Shown: positions 33,907 to 44,500 of the stretch, in pieces
How the letters are laid out: each line of letters opens with the position of its first letter
Numbering within the stretch: the first letter of the stretch is position 1
NCBI RefSeq assembly: GCF_009769385.1
Contig: NZ_ML775959.1
Coordinates: 388,682 to 452,681, forward strand
Source: Saccharothrix deserti
GTDB taxonomy: Bacteria > Actinomycetota > Actinomycetes > Mycobacteriales > Pseudonocardiaceae
Reading direction: 5' to 3'
DNA: 64,000 bases
Notes under the pieces: model-generated
Told to the model about the DNA's origin: nothing
The model's database searches: none
What the model saw: only the letters and a program-made list of their open reading frames with translations
Made by a program: the position numbers and the translations under genes

Positions 33907-35317
33907 GCGGATCGTCTCCGACCGGATCGTGTCCGACCGGATCACGGTGCCGTTCTCCGGGCCCGGCGCGGGGACCGCACCGCTGACCTGGGGGCAGAAG
34001 GCCATCATCCAGGACATGCGGACGAGCGACTGGACGTACAACATCAGCGGGGCGCACCCCTTGCCGGAGGGCCTCACCGTCGAGGACATCGCCGCACGTC
34101 TGAGCCGGCTCATGGGCAAGCACCCGGCGCTGCGGACGCGGTTGGGCACGGACGCCGAGGGCAGGCCGTGCCAGGTGGTGTCCGCGTCCGGGGAGATCGA
34201 CCTGGAGGTCGTGACCTTCGCCGACGAGCTGGAACGCGACGCTGCGGTCAACTACGCCAACAAACTGTGGCTCGACTGGATGGCGACCCCGATCGCCCGG
34301 CACTCCCCGTGGTCGCTGCGGATGGCGGTGATGCGGCACCGGGGGGCCGCGGTGTCCCTGGTGCTCACCATCGGCCACCTGGTCGCCGACGGCGTGGGCG
34401 CGTTGCTGCTCATGACCGACCTCGGGATCGGTGAGCTGGCCGGCCGCGCGGTTGACCCGGACGCGCTGTGCCTCGCCGATCTGGCCCGGCGTGAGCAGAC
34501 GCCGGAGGTGCGGCGCGTCAGCGACCGCGCCATGCGCTACTGGGAGGGGCAGTTGCGGCCCCTTCCGCCGCTGACCTTCGGTGCGCCGAAGTCTCCGGAC
34601 TACCGGCCGGGCGAGCGGTGTCGGAACGTGCGGTTCCACTCGCCGGCGGCGTACCTGGCCGTGCTCGCGATCGCCCAGCGGACCCGCACGGACACCTCAC
34701 GGGTGCTGCTCGCCGTGATCGCCATCGCGATCGGTCGGACGACCGGCGTCAACCCGCTCACCACGCACGTCGTCGCGAGCAACCGGTTCCGGCCGGCGCT
34801 CGCCGACGTCATCGGCTCGGTGGTCCAGAACTCCGTGCTCACCCTCGATCTCGACGGCAACGTGGGCGACGTGGTCGCACGGGCACGCCAGGCGACCACG
34901 CTCGCCTGGATGCAGGCGTACTACGACCCGGATCAGCTGGCGGAGCTGACCGCGCGCCTCGACGCCGAACGCGGCCACCCGGCCAGGATCACCTGCCGGA
35001 TCAGTGATCGGCGGTTCAGCACCAGGGTGGAGGCCGAGGCGATGGCGCGCAGTGCCTCCGTGACCGCGGAAGCGATCCGGGCCCAGCTGCCGGAGACGTT
35101 CCTCAAGTGGCACAAGTACGTGTACCGCTGGACCGACCAGGTGTTCATCAACATCGAGGACCGCCCGAAGACCGTCTACCTCCAGATGGTCTTCGACACC
35201 GAAGTGTTCACCACGCAGCAGGTGGAAGCGATGTTGCGCGCGGTGGAGGAGGTGGCCATCGAGGCCGCGTTCGACCCGGACGCGTTGACCCGGGTGGCTC
35301 CGGACCGGATGCCCTAG
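33899..35317 (+). CDS. Second free-standing condensation-domain-like protein
   Basis: 472 residues from ATG 33899 (overlapping the KAS stop). It has a condensation/acyltransferase fold: APLTWGQKAIIQDM as C1-like start, active-site motif LTIGHLVADGVGAL with the catalytic second His and DG kept, and VASNRFRPALADVIGSVVQN as the latch-like motif. It resembles the protein at 25367-27133 but lacks its C-terminal AMP_C-like part. The likely role is amide or ester formation in trans between carriers. A repeat VSDRIVSDRI marks its N-terminus. Confidence 0.8.
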   Translation: MDERIVSDRIVSDRITVPFSGPGAGTAPLTWGQKAIIQDMRTSDWTYNISGAHPLPEGLTVEDIAARLSRLMGKHPALRTRLGTDAEGRPCQVVSASGEIDLEVVTFADELERDAAVNYANKLWLDWMATPIARHSPWSLRMAVMRHRGAAVSLVLTIGHLVADGVGALLLMTDLGIGELAGRAVDPDALCLADLARREQTPEVRRVSDRAMRYWEGQLRPLPPLTFGAPKSPDYRPGERCRNVRFHSPAAYLAVLAIAQRTRTDTSRVLLAVIAIAIGRTTGVNPLTTHVVASNRFRPALADVIGSVVQNSVLTLDLDGNVGDVVARARQATTLAWMQAYYDPDQLAELTARLDAERGHPARITCRISDRRFSTRVEAEAMARSASVTAEAIRAQLPETFLKWHKYVYRWTDQVFINIEDRPKTVYLQMVFDTEVFTTQQVEAMLRAVEEVAIEAAFDPDALTRVAPDRMP

Positions 35318-35386
35318 CGACGTCGGAATCGCCGATCCTCACGGCCCCGCAAGCGGATCGCGGATGTCCGTTCGTCGTGCGGTCGT

Positions 35387-36178
35387 CTACTGGTCGCGCA
35401 CCTCGACGACGGCAAAGCAGAGGTACCGCAGTTCGCGGTCGTAGTCGCCGATCACCACCGGACCTCCGGAACCGGCGAGCGCTTCGGCCAGGTGCCACCA
35501 CACCCCCGTGGTCGGCTGTCCGACCGGCGCACGCGTGTGGTCGGGAGGCCCCGGCCACACCGCGGCGAGCGAGTCGCTCAGCACGACACGCGCGCCGGGG
35601 TGGCCGGCCGACAGTTCGGCCACCCCGAGGGAAGCGAGCCCCGCAACGGCCTCCGGGGCCACGTCGGGGTACTGGCGGAGGTCGGTCACCCGGGTACCCG
35701 GGTGACCGCTGTACAGCATGGCGACGCCACGGTGTTCCAGCGGTGGTGCCGTCGTCGAGTCGTAGGGCAGCGACGCCTGCTCGACGACGATCAGCAGGGC
35801 CCGCCGCGCGCCGTAGTCACGGATGACGCGCAAGCCGGTGAACGGCGCGGCGCTGCCCTGGTCGCAGACGGCGAACGACAGCGGCGTGCCGGGGCAGAGG
35901 TGGCTGAGGTAGGTCGCGGTGGCCCGGCCCGGCCACATGTCGTGGATCGAGAACGCCAGCACGAGCAGGTCGACCGGCTCCGCCGCGGGCACGACCGCCG
36001 CGACCAGGGCCTTGGCCATCTCGCCGTAGGAGTGGCCGGACAACTCGGTGTCCAGCTCGGCGCCGAAGGGACGCGTCATGTCCGCGAAGTAGGCGGCGAC
36101 ATCGGCGCGGTGGTCGTCGTCGTCGAGGATTCCCGCGGCGCCGGTGAAAGTCCTGCGCTCGGCGCGGATGAGGCGCAT
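35387..36178 (-). CDS. Degenerate thiolase-fold protein, partner of the KAS III-like enzyme
   Basis: 263 residues from ATG 36178. Part of the chain looks like the N-terminal half of a KAS III/thiolase-fold enzyme: VDLLVLAFSIHDMWPGRATATYLSHL, then FAVCDQGSAAPFTGLRVIRD, where the active-site Cys of the usual (A)C(T/S)G position aligns with Ser. The second half is short and has no obvious HXXN pair. It may be an inactive subunit for the enzyme at 36494, with the ACP at 36185 encoded between them. The family call is tentative. Confidence 0.5.
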   Translation of the reverse strand: MRLIRAERRTFTGAAGILDDDDHRADVAAYFADMTRPFGAELDTELSGHSYGEMAKALVAAVVPAAEPVDLLVLAFSIHDMWPGRATATYLSHLCPGTPLSFAVCDQGSAAPFTGLRVIRDYGARRALLIVVEQASLPYDSTTAPPLEHRGVAMLYSGHPGTRVTDLRQYPDVAPEAVAGLASLGVAELSAGHPGARVVLSDSLAAVWPGPPDHTRAPVGQPTTGVWWHLAEALAGSGGPVVIGDYDRELRYLCFAVVEVRDQ

Positions 36179-36184
36179 CCCGGC

Positions 36185-36466
36185 TTACCAGGGTCGGCTG
36201 TGGCCGGCGATGAACGTGGCCAGTTCGCCGACAGTGCGCAACTCGTCGGGGCGCATCTTCTCGACGTCGATCTGGATTCCGACCTGCTCTTCCACCTCCA
36301 GCAGCAACTCCAGCCCCAGCGACGAGCTGACACCGAGTTCGTCGGCCATGTTCATGTCCTCGCTGATCGGCTCGTCGCGGTCGACCAGCCGCTTGAGCAC
36401 GGCCGACATGGCTTGGACCACGCGTTGCCGTAATTCGACGTCGATCTGCGCATCGGGTGCGGTCAT
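36185..36466 (-). CDS. Acyl carrier protein
   Basis: 93 residues from ATG 36466 with SD AGGAGG. Carrier fold with MADELGVSSSLGLELLLEVEEQVG; the central Ser takes the phosphopantetheine, the usual DSL being SSS. The spacing and the VEEQVGI helix are typical. It lies six bases from the thiolase-fold gene and 27 bases from the KAS III-like gene, so the three appear to be one functional unit. Confidence 0.85.
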   Translation of the reverse strand: MTAPDAQIDVELRQRVVQAMSAVLKRLVDRDEPISEDMNMADELGVSSSLGLELLLEVEEQVGIQIDVEKMRPDELRTVGELATFIAGHSRPW

Positions 36467-36493
36467 GTCGGCCTCCTGTTCAGGACAAGGGGA

Positions 36494-37423
36494 TCAGTGC
36501 TCGAACACCATCGCGGCGAACGTCGCCCCGGCACCGGCGCCGACGGTCGCGACGAGGTAGCGGTCGCCCTCGCTCAGCAGGCCGAGTTCCCGCGCGGTCT
36601 GGTAGTTGGCGAACGCATCGGTGCAGAAAAGGTGCCCGTTGGCGGGCACGTTCGACAGCAGCACGCGCCGCACCGGGAAGTCGATCAGCAGGCACAAGCG
36701 CTGCCACGTCACGACGTTCACGTTGTGCGGCAGGACCAGGCGGATGTCGTCGAGCGCCAGACCGGCGTCGCCGACCGCTCGGTGGATCACCTCGGCCAGC
36801 GACGAGCGGTACTCGCGCTGGAACTTCTCGGCGCGTTCGCCGAACTCGGTGTCGAACTCGCCGCGCTGGGAGCACGCGTAGGAGAGTAGCCGGTCGCGGG
36901 ACCCGTTGGCGCTCACCAAACACGCGGACGCACCCTCACCGAAGATCGAGGTTCCCGGCAGCAGTCGGGCGTCGCGGGTGAACGCCTTCTCGCCCGTCAG
37001 CACCAACGCGAGTGCGTCGTCGGCCGGATCTCCGGCGAGCAGCCTGCCGGCCAGGTCGATCGCGAGTAGTCCACTTGCGCAACTTTGTTGCGTGACGGTG
37101 AATGTGAGGGCGTGTTCGAGGCCGAGCTCCCGGCAGACGTCGTGCAGGGGGTTGTGCGGGTACGGGACCACGACCGGCATACCGCGGCCGTGGATGACGT
37201 ACCGGACCCGGTGTTCTCGGCCGCGCAGCGCGGTGAGCCCGTCGGCCGCGGCGTGCAGGAGGTCGGCCAGGGACCGGTCGGGGTCGAACCGGATCTGGTC
37301 GAGCCCGTGGAACCGTCGGAAGAGCCTGACTTGGATGTCGGTCAGTTCGAGCGGGTCGGCCAGGTCCTCGATGGGAACGCGGAACGCCGGTGTGTACACC
37401 GACACCGCGTCGAGAGCGGTCAC
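36494..37423 (-). CDS. KAS III-like condensing enzyme or acyltransferase
   Basis: 309 residues from GTG 37423. Thiolase fold with catalytic Cys in TVTQQSCASGLLAID, His in LPHNVNVVTW and a late ANGHLFCTDAFANY. The GH(L/C)F motif recalls KAS III homologues that act as acyltransferases on ACP-bound aryl acids (ChlB3, AviN, CalO4 group) more than FabH. It may therefore move an acyl group from the ACP at 36185 to an acceptor. It is divergent from the glycosyltransferase gene, 57 bases apart. Confidence 0.75.
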   Translation of the reverse strand: MTALDAVSVYTPAFRVPIEDLADPLELTDIQVRLFRRFHGLDQIRFDPDRSLADLLHAAADGLTALRGREHRVRYVIHGRGMPVVVPYPHNPLHDVCRELGLEHALTFTVTQQSCASGLLAIDLAGRLLAGDPADDALALVLTGEKAFTRDARLLPGTSIFGEGASACLVSANGSRDRLLSYACSQRGEFDTEFGERAEKFQREYRSSLAEVIHRAVGDAGLALDDIRLVLPHNVNVVTWQRLCLLIDFPVRRVLLSNVPANGHLFCTDAFANYQTARELGLLSEGDRYLVATVGAGAGATFAAMVFEH

Positions 37424-37480
37424 ACTTCGGGATCCCACCACGTCGTTCCGGTGACCGTCAATGTGTGCCACGATGTTGTG

Positions 37481-38626
37481 GTGTCGCGGTTTCTGCTCGT
37501 CGTACTGCCGCTGCAAGGTCACCTCTACCCCATGCTCGCGATCGGGCAGGAACTCGTCCGCGCGGGACACGAAGTCGTCTGGTGCGGTCCCGAGAACGTG
37601 CTGCGCCCACTGGTCGGTCCGGACGCGACGGTGCACGCCACGGGCGCACGCGCCTACCGCCGTTACGACGAGATGGGCATGGCCGGGCTGCGGGCGCTCT
37701 GGGACGGGTACCTGATCCCGTTCACGCGCTTCACCCTCGGCCCCGTCGACGCGGCGGTGGTCGAACACGAGCCGGACGTCGTGGTGACCGAGCAGTACGC
37801 GCTGGCCGGCGGACTGGTGGCACACCGCCGCGGCGTGCCGTGGGCGACCCTGTGCACCGGGACGCTCGAACTGACCCCGCCGGCGGACCTCCCGGAGTTC
37901 GAGGACTTCGTGGCCGACCGGGTTTCGCAAGTGGTGGCGATGGCCGGCCTGCCTGCGGGTGAACCCGTCGACCCCAGGTTCTCGCCGCACCTGGTGATCG
38001 CCTTGATGACCAGGGGACTCGTCGGCGACGTCGAGCTGCCGGACCGCTGCGTGCTCACCGGCGCGGCACTGGGCGTCAGGCCGAACGCTCCCGAATTCCC
38101 CTGGCACGCTTGGGATCCCGACCGCCGCCACGTGCTGGTGACGGTCGGCACCCTCGTCGGGCACATGATCGGGGACTTCTACGAGCGGGCGGCGGCGGTG
38201 CTCGCGCCCATGGCGGACGAGGTGCAGGCGGTGTTCGTCACTTCGGGGGTCGCCGCGGAGTCGTTCCCCGACAACGCGATCGCCGCCGAGCTGGTGCCCA
38301 TGCTCGACCTGATGCCCAAACTGGACGCGTTGGTGTGCCACGCCGGTGGCGCTGTCAACGAGGCTCTTGCCTTCGGGGTTCCGATGGTCGTGGCGCCGGT
38401 CAGGTCCGAGCAGGTGGCCTTGGCGCGGCAGGTCGACCGGTCGGGCGCCGGTATCGAGGTCTCCATACTCGATGCCACGGTGGCCGAACTGGACGCCGCG
38501 GTGCGGGCGGTCCTGGACGAGCCGGGCTACCGGCGCAACGCCCGGCGGATCGCCGCGGAGTTCGCCGCCGCCGGGGGAGCGGCCGCCGCCGCCGCGCACC
38601 TGGCCGAACTGGCATCCGGCGGGTAA
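37481..38626 (+). CDS. GT1-family (MGT-type) glycosyltransferase
   Basis: 381 residues from GTG 37481; GTG 37478 and 37451 are also in frame and none has a good SD. N-terminal half FLLVVLPLQGHLYPMLAIGQ is the GT-B acceptor domain with the G-H pair. The donor-binding motif is CHAGGAVNEALAFGVPMVVAP and then EQVALARQV. Such MGT enzymes glycosylate secondary metabolites using NDP-sugars. No sugar-biosynthesis genes are nearby, so a primary-metabolism NDP-sugar (for example UDP-glucose) is expected. Confidence 0.88.
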   Translation: MSRFLLVVLPLQGHLYPMLAIGQELVRAGHEVVWCGPENVLRPLVGPDATVHATGARAYRRYDEMGMAGLRALWDGYLIPFTRFTLGPVDAAVVEHEPDVVVTEQYALAGGLVAHRRGVPWATLCTGTLELTPPADLPEFEDFVADRVSQVVAMAGLPAGEPVDPRFSPHLVIALMTRGLVGDVELPDRCVLTGAALGVRPNAPEFPWHAWDPDRRHVLVTVGTLVGHMIGDFYERAAAVLAPMADEVQAVFVTSGVAAESFPDNAIAAELVPMLDLMPKLDALVCHAGGAVNEALAFGVPMVVAPVRSEQVALARQVDRSGAGIEVSILDATVAELDAAVRAVLDEPGYRRNARRIAAEFAAAGGAAAAAAHLAELASGG

Positions 38627-38652
38627 CCGCCCCGAGTCGCGAGGATGGGTGG

Positions 38653-39537
38653 GTGGACGGGTCCAGAGTGAACGCGTTGCCGGCGGCCGAGGAGTTCGCG
38701 TGGGCCAGGCAGCGGCGTGCCGACATCCGGGCGACGGGCGGGATCCTCGACCTGGTGCTGCCGTTGCGGGAGGGCGGTGAGGGGCCCGCCTTGTTCTGCG
38801 CGCCGCCGCTGGTCGGTGCGAGCTGGTGCTACCTCGCGCTGCTGCCGCACCTCGGCCCCCGGCACCCGGTGTACGGCCTGCAGTCGCGAGGGCTGCGCAG
38901 GCCGGAGCCGCTGCCGGTCGACATGGCCGAGCTGGCACGGGACTTCGCCGACCAGATCAGGATCACGCAGCCGCACGGCCCGTACCACTTGTTCGGCTGG
39001 TCCCTCGGCGGCAACACGGCCCACGCGATCGCCGAGGAGCTGGAGCGGCGCGGCCACGAAGTCGGTCTGCTCGCCATCGGCGACGCGATGCCGGATCAGC
39101 CGCGCAGCATCAGCGTGGCGGACGACAACGTCTGGTTGCTCTGCGACTTCGTGCTCCGCGAGTTCGGCTACCAGCCGGTGATCGAGCCGGACGAGCCGGA
39201 TCCCGTTGGCCGGATGCTCGAGCTGATCAGGGCGCGGCCGGGGCTGGGGCTGCACGAGTGGCCGGACCGGCAGTTGCTCGCCCTGCCGAGGGTGATCAGG
39301 AACAACATCGCGGTGGCACAAGGCCATCGCCCCGGCCGGGTCCACTGCCCCGTGCTGTTCTTCGCCGCGACCCGGAGCCCGCAGACCACCGAGTCGAAGC
39401 TGGCGTCCTGGGACGAGCACGTCAGCACGGCGATCGACGTCGTCACGGTGGACTGCAAGCACGAGCACATGTTGCTGCCGGAACCCGTCGCGCGGATCGG
39501 CGCCGGGATCACCGCCCGCCTCGCCGAGCTCTCCTGA
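38653..39537 (+). CDS. Type II thioesterase
   Basis: 294 residues from GTG 38653 with GAGGATGG in front. Alpha/beta hydrolase: PALFCAPPLVGASWCYLALL, nucleophile elbow FGWSLGGNTAHAIAEEL (Ser), and late CKHEHMLLP (His). It resembles NRPS thioesterase domains but has no carrier attached. Likely roles are removing wrong acyl groups from carriers or releasing the product. It lies 26 bases after the glycosyltransferase gene and is probably co-transcribed. Confidence 0.85.
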   Translation: MDGSRVNALPAAEEFAWARQRRADIRATGGILDLVLPLREGGEGPALFCAPPLVGASWCYLALLPHLGPRHPVYGLQSRGLRRPEPLPVDMAELARDFADQIRITQPHGPYHLFGWSLGGNTAHAIAEELERRGHEVGLLAIGDAMPDQPRSISVADDNVWLLCDFVLREFGYQPVIEPDEPDPVGRMLELIRARPGLGLHEWPDRQLLALPRVIRNNIAVAQGHRPGRVHCPVLFFAATRSPQTTESKLASWDEHVSTAIDVVTVDCKHEHMLLPEPVARIGAGITARLAELS

Positions 39538-39875
39538 GTGTCCGGTGGCGTCCCGGCGGACGGCGGACACGTCCGAAAGCGCGATTGCCACAGTGGATCC
39601 GCCAACTTAGTCTCGGTTGATGAGTCCACGACCGCTGTTGCCGGTTCACGAGACCGGCAGCCGCCGTCGCCGCTCGCGGGCGTGCCCACCTCGTTCACGC
39701 CCGCACCGCCGCTGACGCGGAACCTGGCTCGACGGAACCCGCTCACTCGGGCGACCAGTGGCGTGCGCGCCCTGATCGCCCGCCGCTCCACCGACAACGC
39801 CACCCGGCAGGGCGCGCCGATCGTGGTCGCGGTGGGTGTCGGGTGGTCCATCCATCTCTTCAACCGGGAGGTCCC
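39538..39875 (+). promoter_or_regulatory. Intergenic region with promoter-like elements
   Basis: 338 bases without a convincing gene; a 113-codon open frame here lacks SD and family. TTGCCA at 39585-39590 and TAGTCT at 39608-39613, 17 bases apart, form a good sigma-70-type pair that would drive the long plus-strand operon from 39876 to 52934, leaving a ~255-base leader. GGGAGG at 39866-39871 is the SD of the next gene. Confidence 0.4.
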
Positions 39876-41522
39876 ATGAGTCGGGCGAACCTGCGCACCG
39901 CGCTGGCGCAGGACATGCGGGTCGGTGCGGGCAACGTGCTGTTCATGCTGGCGGAGCACGGCGCGGACCCGGACGCCCCCCGGGTGACCTTCGACGTGGA
40001 CGTGGACGGCATACCCGCGTGGACACCGCTTTCCCTGCGCGACCTGACCGAGCGGGTCGCGGCACGGGCGGACTGGTTCGCGCGCAAGGGGATCGGGCGA
40101 CGTGACCCGGTCGCCCTCTTCGTGACCACGGCGGCCGACGTGTTCCTCAACTTCTTCGCGTTGAACCACCTGGGCGCGATCCCGGCGCTGATGAACGGGA
40201 ACATGCCGATCGAGATCGCCGCGGAGTTCGTCCGCCGGCTGCGCGGTGTGGGCGTGGTGATCGACGCCGACCACGCGGCACTGCGGGAACACGAACTCGG
40301 CGTGCCGATCCTCGGTGACGCGGCGGAGACCGGCACCGGCGATCCCAGCCAGGCGCCGCCGCACTACCGCCACCACGCGGACGACCCCGTGGCGATCACG
40401 CACTCCTCCGGCACTACCCGGATGCCCACCGCGGTCGTGCACTCGCACCACAGCCTGTTCGCCGCCGTGCGCGCGGTGCGGCTCACCGAAGCCCGGCCAC
40501 ACGGGCACGTGCGTGAGATGTCCGTGCTGCCCGCCGCGCACGCCGCCGGCGTCATCGTGGTGAACCAGGCGTTGTGCAACGGCTACGAGATCCTGTGCCT
40601 GTCCGCGCAGGGCGGCCCGTTCGAGCACAGCGGCGAGGTGGTCCTGGACGCCATCGAGCGGTGGCGGCCGACCGGCGTGTTCGGCTTCGCGGTGACCTGG
40701 GCCGAACTCGCCCGGTTCGACCTGTCCACACGCGACCTGAGTTCCGTGCGCAACTGGTCCAGCACCGGGGACTGCGCGCACGAGGCGCACATCCGGCGCC
40801 TGGTGGCGGTCGGCAGCCACCCGACCTGGACCCGGGACGGCGTGGTCGACGTGCCGGGCTCGAAGTTCATCGACACGCTCGGTTCGACCGAGATGGGCCA
40901 CAGCGCGTTCTCCATCAGCCACCGGCTCGGCAGCGACCGCTACGACCGTTGCGTCGGCAAGCCGTACCCGTTCGCCGAGGTGGCGCTGCTGGACGTGACG
41001 ACAGGCGAGGAGGTGCCGGTCGGTCAGGTCGGGCAGTGCGGGCTCAAGTCGCCGACGCTCGCGCCCGGCTATTGGAACGACTCGACCGCGACGTACCGCA
41101 ACCGCCTGAACGGTTACTACCTGACCGGCGACCTGATGTACCGGGACGAGGACGGCTACTACTACCACCTCGACCGGGCCAACGACGCGGTCGACCTCGG
41201 CGACGGCAACTGGCTCTACACCGCGCTGTCCGAGGAGCGCATCCTCGCCCGGTGCCCGGACGTCCGCGACTGCACGGTCCTCGCGACCAGGCAGGAGGAC
41301 GGGCCTCCGGTCACCGATGTGCTGCTGGTCCTCCACGAGGGCGCCGACCCCGAACTCGACCGCGGCGAGGTGGTCCGCGCCGCGCTCGGCGAGGCGGTGG
41401 CGCGCACCCTGCGGCGGATCGACGTCGTTCCCGACGACCTCATGACGGTCGGACCGACCGGGAAGGTGCGCAAGTTCCTGATGCGTCAGCGGGTTCTGGT
41501 GGAATTACCCCACGGGAGGTAG
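39876..41522 (+). CDS. AMP-ligase-superfamily enzyme with altered A3 and A8 motifs
   Basis: 548 residues from ATG 39876. It is adenylate-forming in fold: HSSGTTRMPTAVVH at A3 (the usual Gly and Lys of TGXPK are Arg and Thr), DTLGSTEMG at A5, YYLTGDLMYRDEDGYYYHLDR at A7, a strongly changed A8, and A10 PTGKVRKFLMR with Lys retained. The pattern is near fatty-acyl/aryl ligases. Activity is likely because the A10 Lys remains, but less certain than for its paralogues. It is the first gene of the large rightward operon, four bases before the NRPS gene. Confidence 0.8.
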   Translation: MSRANLRTALAQDMRVGAGNVLFMLAEHGADPDAPRVTFDVDVDGIPAWTPLSLRDLTERVAARADWFARKGIGRRDPVALFVTTAADVFLNFFALNHLGAIPALMNGNMPIEIAAEFVRRLRGVGVVIDADHAALREHELGVPILGDAAETGTGDPSQAPPHYRHHADDPVAITHSSGTTRMPTAVVHSHHSLFAAVRAVRLTEARPHGHVREMSVLPAAHAAGVIVVNQALCNGYEILCLSAQGGPFEHSGEVVLDAIERWRPTGVFGFAVTWAELARFDLSTRDLSSVRNWSSTGDCAHEAHIRRLVAVGSHPTWTRDGVVDVPGSKFIDTLGSTEMGHSAFSISHRLGSDRYDRCVGKPYPFAEVALLDVTTGEEVPVGQVGQCGLKSPTLAPGYWNDSTATYRNRLNGYYLTGDLMYRDEDGYYYHLDRANDAVDLGDGNWLYTALSEERILARCPDVRDCTVLATRQEDGPPVTDVLLVLHEGADPELDRGEVVRAALGEAVARTLRRIDVVPDDLMTVGPTGKVRKFLMRQRVLVELPHGR

Positions 41523-41525
41523 CTC

Positions 41526-44500
41526 GTGCGGTATCCGGTGTCGTTCGCACAGCGGCGGCTGTGGGCGCTCGACCGGCTCGTGCCGGGCGATCCCGCGTCG
41601 CACCTGTCCCACGCGACCTGGCTGGACGGTCCGGTCGATCCCGTTGCCCTGCAACGGGCGATGGACGCAGTGGTCGCCCTGCACGCGACGCTCCGGACCA
41701 GCGTCGTGACCGTCGACGGCGTGCCCGAACAGGTCGTCGACGACACGGGCGGCGTGCTGGTCGACCACGTCGTCCTCCCCCGTGGTCCGGAGGACGTCGA
41801 ACGGGCTGAGTCGATCGCCGCCGAGCTGGCCGTGCGCCCGTTCGACCTGGAACGCGGGCCCCTGCTGCGGGCCGCGCTGGTCGAGGCGGGCACCGACCGG
41901 TGGCTGTTCGTGCTGGTGGCGCACCGGATCGTCGTCGACGACACCGCGTTGACGATCCTGCTCGACGACCTGTCCACGGTGTACCGAGATGGCACGGCCG
42001 CGCTGTCGCAACCCTGGATGGACTACGGGGACTACGCCGTGTGGCAACGGGAACGGCTGCGCGGTGAGGAGCTGGCGCGTCAGCTGGACCACTGGCGCGA
42101 GGTGCTGCGCGACGTGCCCGAGAAGCTCGCCCTGCCGACCGACGCGCACCGGCCGACGCGGTCGTCGCGTGGTGCGCGGGCGACGGCGGCGATCGACACG
42201 ACCTCCACACGGCGCCTCGCCGACGTGGCGCAGGGACTCGGCGCCACCCTGTCCGCGGTGTTCCTCACCGGGTACGCGGTGGTGCTGTCGCGGTACGCCC
42301 GGCAGGCCGACCTGGTGATCGGCCTCCCGGTGAGCGGCCGCATCCGGGCGGAGCTGGAACCGATCGCGGGTCCGTTCGCCGACACGGTTCCCGTTCGGGT
42401 GTCCCTGGCCGGCGCCCCCACCTTCGCCGAGCTGCTCGACCGGGTGCGGGACGCGACGGCGGAAGCCCTGTCGCACGACGAGCTCCCGCTCGACAAGCTC
42501 ACCGAGGAGCTGGGGATCGACTTCTCCGGCCACGCGGTGCGGTTCGCGTCCCAGCCGCCCGCGGCGCCGGTGCCGGACTTTCCCGGTGTGGCCGTGCGGA
42601 GCCGGGTCGTGTTCACCCCGACCGCCGAAGTCGACCTCGACCTGACCGCGAGCGATGACGGCGCCGTGACGCTCGGGTACCGCGCCGACCTCTTCGGCGC
42701 ACCCTTCGCCGACCGGTTCCTGCGTTCGGTGGTGACCGTGCTGGAGCACGCCGGACAGGCGCCGCACACCCCCGTGGCCGACCTGCCACTGCTGCCGGCG
42801 GAGGAGATCGTGGTCCCGACGAGTGCCCGGCCCGTGCCGCCGGACGAGTTCGACCTGCTGCGATTACTCAGCGAGTCGACGGCCGTGGTCACCGACGGCA
42901 GCGGCACCGTGCCGGTGTCGGTGGTGTGCGACCGGGCCGCCCGGCTCGCCCGGACGATCAGCGAACGAGGAATCGGCCAGGACACGCGGACAGGGGTGTG
43001 CCTGGATCGCGGCGTCGGTCTGCTGACCGCGCTGCTCGGGGTGTGGTGGGCGGGCAGCGCGATCGTGCCGCTGGAACCCGACCTGCCGCTGTCGCGGTTG
43101 GGGATCATGGCCCGCGACGCGGCCCTGGCGCTCGTGGTGTCCGACGACGACCACGCCGGCTTGGCCCGCTCGGTGGCGGGCGACGTCCCGGTGATCACCC
43201 TGGGCGAGGCCGCCACCGAACCGCTGGACCGCGTTCCGGCGCTCGCGGACGCCCTGGCGTACACCGTCTTCACGTCCGGCCCGGCCGACGGGCCAACAGG
43301 TGTCGACATCACCCACGGCGCGTTGGCGAACCTGCTCGCCGTGCTCCGCCGCGATCTCGGGTTGGGCGCGGACGACCGCTTCGCGGCGGTCACCACCACC
43401 TCGTCCGACGTCGCCCTGCTCGAACTGCTTTTGCCGCTGGTGTGCGGCGCGGATCTCGTGATCGCGGCCGCGGCCGACACCAGGGAGGCCGGCCCGTTGC
43501 GATCGCTGGTCGAGCGGAGCGCCGTGACCGCCGTGCACGCGACGCCGCACACCTGGCGGCTGCTCCTGTCCGGCGGATCCGTGCCCGCGAGCCTGCGGCT
43601 GCGCCTGTGCGGCGGCGACCTGCCCAGGGATCTCGCCAACTCGCTCACCGCCCCGGACGCGGTGCTGTGGCGCCTCTACGGCCACGCCGAGACGGCGGTG
43701 TGGTCGGCGGTCGGTGAAGTGGTCGCGGGGGAGGGGCCGGTGGTGATCGGGCCGGCGGTCGGCCACACCCGCGTGCACGTCCTGGACGAGCGGCTGGCCA
43801 AGGTGCCGGTCGGGGTGGTCGGCGAGATCCACATCGCCGGCGTGGGCGTGGCGCGCGGCTACCCGGGCCGCCCGGAGCACACGTCGGCGGCGTTCCGCCC
43901 CGAGCCCTGGGCAACCGGGTCGGGAGCACGCATGTACGCCACCGGCGACCTCGGCCGGTGGCGCGAGGACGGTGGTCTCGAACTGGTCGGCCGGACCGAC
44001 CACCGGGTCGTGGTCCGCGGCGTCCGGGTCGACTGCGGCGAGGTCGAAGCCGCGCTGCGGGCACACCACGCGGTGCGCGAGGCGGTGGTGGTCAGCACGC
44101 GCAAGGACGGCGAACCCGTCCTGGTGGCCTACGTCGTGCCCGACCCGGACGGACCCGCCGCGCGGGTCGGTACCGACCTGCTCGCGCTGATCCGGCCACA
44201 CCTGCGGGCCATCCTGCCCGAGCCCGTGGTCCCCGCGCTCGTCGTCGCGCTGCCGGCGTTGCCGACGACCCGCGACGGTGGAGTGGACCGGGCCGCGCTC
44301 CCCGCCCCGGAATGGGCGACCCGGCCGAGCGTGGACCGGGTGCCGCCGCGTGACCCGGTGGAGGAGACCATGGCCCGGATCTGGGCCGAACTGCTCCGCA
44401 CGACGGAACCGATCGGGGTGCACGACAACCTGTTCGGCCTCGGCGGGGGCTCGCTGACCGCGGTCCGGTTCGCCGCCCGGATCGCCGACACCTACGGCGT

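Noticed and set aside
39538..39879. 113-residue frame before the AMP ligase
   Set aside because: No SD or family, composition atypical, and it overlaps promoter-like elements; treated as leader sequence.
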